From positions 656,059 through 720,058 of the forward strand of contig NZ_LNUV01000003.1 of assembly GCF_001512285.1 (NCBI RefSeq): a stretch of DNA of 64,000 nucleotides, given 5' to 3'. Under the pieces are notes generated by a model. That model did not search any database. It worked only from the letters and a program-made list of their open reading frames with translations, and was not told where the DNA came from. Within the stretch, counting starts at the first letter, position 1, and each line of letters opens with the position of its first letter. The DNA comes from Arthrobacter sp. EpRS71 (GTDB lineage: Bacteria; Actinomycetota; Actinomycetes; Actinomycetales; Micrococcaceae). The position numbers were made by a program, and so were the translations under genes. Below are positions 62,840 to 64,000 of this stretch, piece after piece.

Positions 62840-63934
62840 TCAGGCTTTGGCGATGGCCTCTTTGAGCGCACCCAGGACCAAGGTCACCGAGGCACTGTTG
62901 GCGTTCGGGCCCATCATTCCGATGCGCCACACAGTGTCCGCGAACTCCCCCACACCTGAGCCAATTTCCATACTGAAGTTTTCCAGAAGGTAAGCGCGGA
63001 CGGCAGCCGAGTTGACGCCGTCGGGCACTTTGACCGTGGTGAGGCTCGGCAACCGGGAGCCCTCGGCGGCGAACAGTTCCAGTCCCATGTCCTGCAGTCC
63101 GTCCTGCAAGGCGGCGCCGGCGGCACGGTGCCGGGCCTGCACAACGTCCAACCCTTCGGCGAGGATGCGGTCCAGGGCGGCTTCGAGCCCGGCGATCATG
63201 GTGACCGGCGCGGTGTGGTGATACGTTCGGGCGCCGCTGGCCGCTCCGACGTACCCGCCGAGCAGCCCGATATCGAGGTACCAGGACCGCGGATCCTTCA
63301 CCCGGCGTTCGAACGCGCGATCGGACACTGTGAACGGCGAGAGTCCCGGCGGCACCCCCAGGCATTTCTGGGTTCCTGCGTATCCGACGTCGATTCCCCA
63401 GTCGTCTGCATGGAGTTCCAGTCCGCCGATGGAGGTGACGGCGTCGGTTATCAACAGCGCGTCACCCTTGCCGGCGCCGAGGGCCGCGATGTCGGAGAGC
63501 ACGCCCACCGAAGTCTCGGCGTGGACGGCGGCGATGACTTTGGGGTTCGGGTGCGCTGACAGCACACGATCAGCGTCCACGGGTTGGCCCCATTCGTGAT
63601 CGACCCGGACCACCGTGGCCCCGCATCGCCGGGCAACCTCACACATCCGCGCCCCAAAGAGTCCGTTGACAGCGATCACTGCCACGTCGCCGTCGGACAC
63701 GGTGTTCACGAAAGCCGCTTCCATCCCGCCGGAACCGGTGGCACTCAGCGGAAGCGTCCGCGCGTTGGACGTACCCCACACAGTCCGGAGGCCCTCGCAG
63801 GTGTGGTCCAGCCGCTCGATGAACACAGGGTCAAGGTGGCCGAGCACGGGATAGGCCAACGCGGCCATGGCTTCGGGGTAGCAATTGCTCGGGCCGGGAC
63901 CGAACAGGAACCTGGACGTCAGAATGTGCTGCAT
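62840..63934 (-). CDS. Class V aminotransferase (alanine/ureidoglycine-glyoxylate type)
   Basis: 364 residues, ATG 63934 with AAGGAG 8 nt upstream. PLP fold-type I: FLFGPGPSNCYPEAMAAL opening, SATGSGGMEAAFVNTVSDGD, ITDAVTSIGGLELHADDWGIDVGYAGTQKCLGVPPGLSP with the PLP lysine K190. Members transaminate glyoxylate (AGXT) or are (S)-ureidoglycine-glyoxylate aminotransferases (PucG); nearness to allB and gcl favours a purine/glyoxylate role, but the sequence alone does not separate the two. Confidence 0.88.
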   Translation of the reverse strand: MQHILTSRFLFGPGPSNCYPEAMAALAYPVLGHLDPVFIERLDHTCEGLRTVWGTSNARTLPLSATGSGGMEAAFVNTVSDGDVAVIAVNGLFGARMCEVARRCGATVVRVDHEWGQPVDADRVLSAHPNPKVIAAVHAETSVGVLSDIAALGAGKGDALLITDAVTSIGGLELHADDWGIDVGYAGTQKCLGVPPGLSPFTVSDRAFERRVKDPRSWYLDIGLLGGYVGAASGARTYHHTAPVTMIAGLEAALDRILAEGLDVVQARHRAAGAALQDGLQDMGLELFAAEGSRLPSLTTVKVPDGVNSAAVRAYLLENFSMEIGSGVGEFADTVWRIGMMGPNANSASVTLVLGALKEAIAKA

Positions 63935-64000
63935 GTGCGAACTCCTTCAGCTGGTTGAGGTCATTCTGCCCCACCCAACGTTGCGGGGCCCACTCTGCGC

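Overview
The window is chromosomal DNA of a high-GC actinobacterium, most likely Micrococcales of the Arthrobacter/Paenarthrobacter group. This rests on SepH, DUF4193, DUF3093, DUF3710, DUF3159, DUF5998 and DUF7455 family genes, paired TrkA/CeoBC proteins, a separate topoisomerase IV (parE/parC) near sigA, many GTG/TTG starts and strong G/C third-position bias. The genus is inferred from gene content only. No rRNA, tRNA, CRISPR array, transposase or prophage was seen.

Layout. 1-4 kb: 5' part of lpdA, pepA, a PAC2 protein. 4-11 kb: MFS transporter, DUF4192, sigA, DUF7455, parE. 11-14.3 kb: divergent MFS/ChrB-like pair sharing a long palindrome, then an M56 peptidase and a BlaI-type repressor. 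14.4-20.8 kb: cydA-cydB-cydDC behind three palindromes of the form TTCTAC-N5-GTAGAA. 20.8-22.9 kb: GNAT, DinB and VOC genes. 23-41 kb: conserved housekeeping block (parC, GNAT/acyl-CoA-synthetase fusion, DUF5998, phosphodiesterase, tdk, sepH, DUF4193, DUF3093, dut, DUF3710, OB-fold, DUF3159, two TrkA proteins, APC permease, RNA m5U methyltransferase). 41-48.7 kb: acnA, dxs, DUF402, two small unknowns, aldo/keto reductase. 48.8-56.1 kb: glyoxylate/allantoin catabolic operon hyi-glxR-gcl-glxK-allB plus an orphan winged-helix regulator. 56.2-60.7 kb: bcp, then a signalling/polysaccharide operon (receiver-PP2C phosphatase, GT2 glycosyltransferase, STAS, HATPase). 60.8-62.8 kb: lipoprotein, WXG100-like/calpain-like protein, small unknown. 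62.8-63.9 kb: a PLP aminotransferase that fits glyoxylate amination.

How genes work together. AllB opens allantoin; Gcl joins two glyoxylates to tartronate semialdehyde, GlxR reduces it to glycerate and GlxK phosphorylates glycerate, with Hyi interconverting hydroxypyruvate and tartronate semialdehyde. A near-consensus promoter with two operator-like repeats precedes hyi. The cyd operon makes and assembles cytochrome bd and appears to be controlled by the neighbouring BlaI/M56 pair. The operon at 56.8-60.7 kb looks like a partner-switching circuit wired to a membrane polysaccharide synthase.

Most notable: (1) BlaI/M56 control of cytochrome bd; (2) a WXG-calpain fusion operon, a candidate secreted effector; (3) the partner-switch/glycosyltransferase operon; (4) a short repeat that directly abuts the stop codons of three genes in the same gene-relative orientation; (5) a 36-bp palindrome spanning both starts of the MFS/ChrB pair; (6) a promoter plus tandem operators before hyi.
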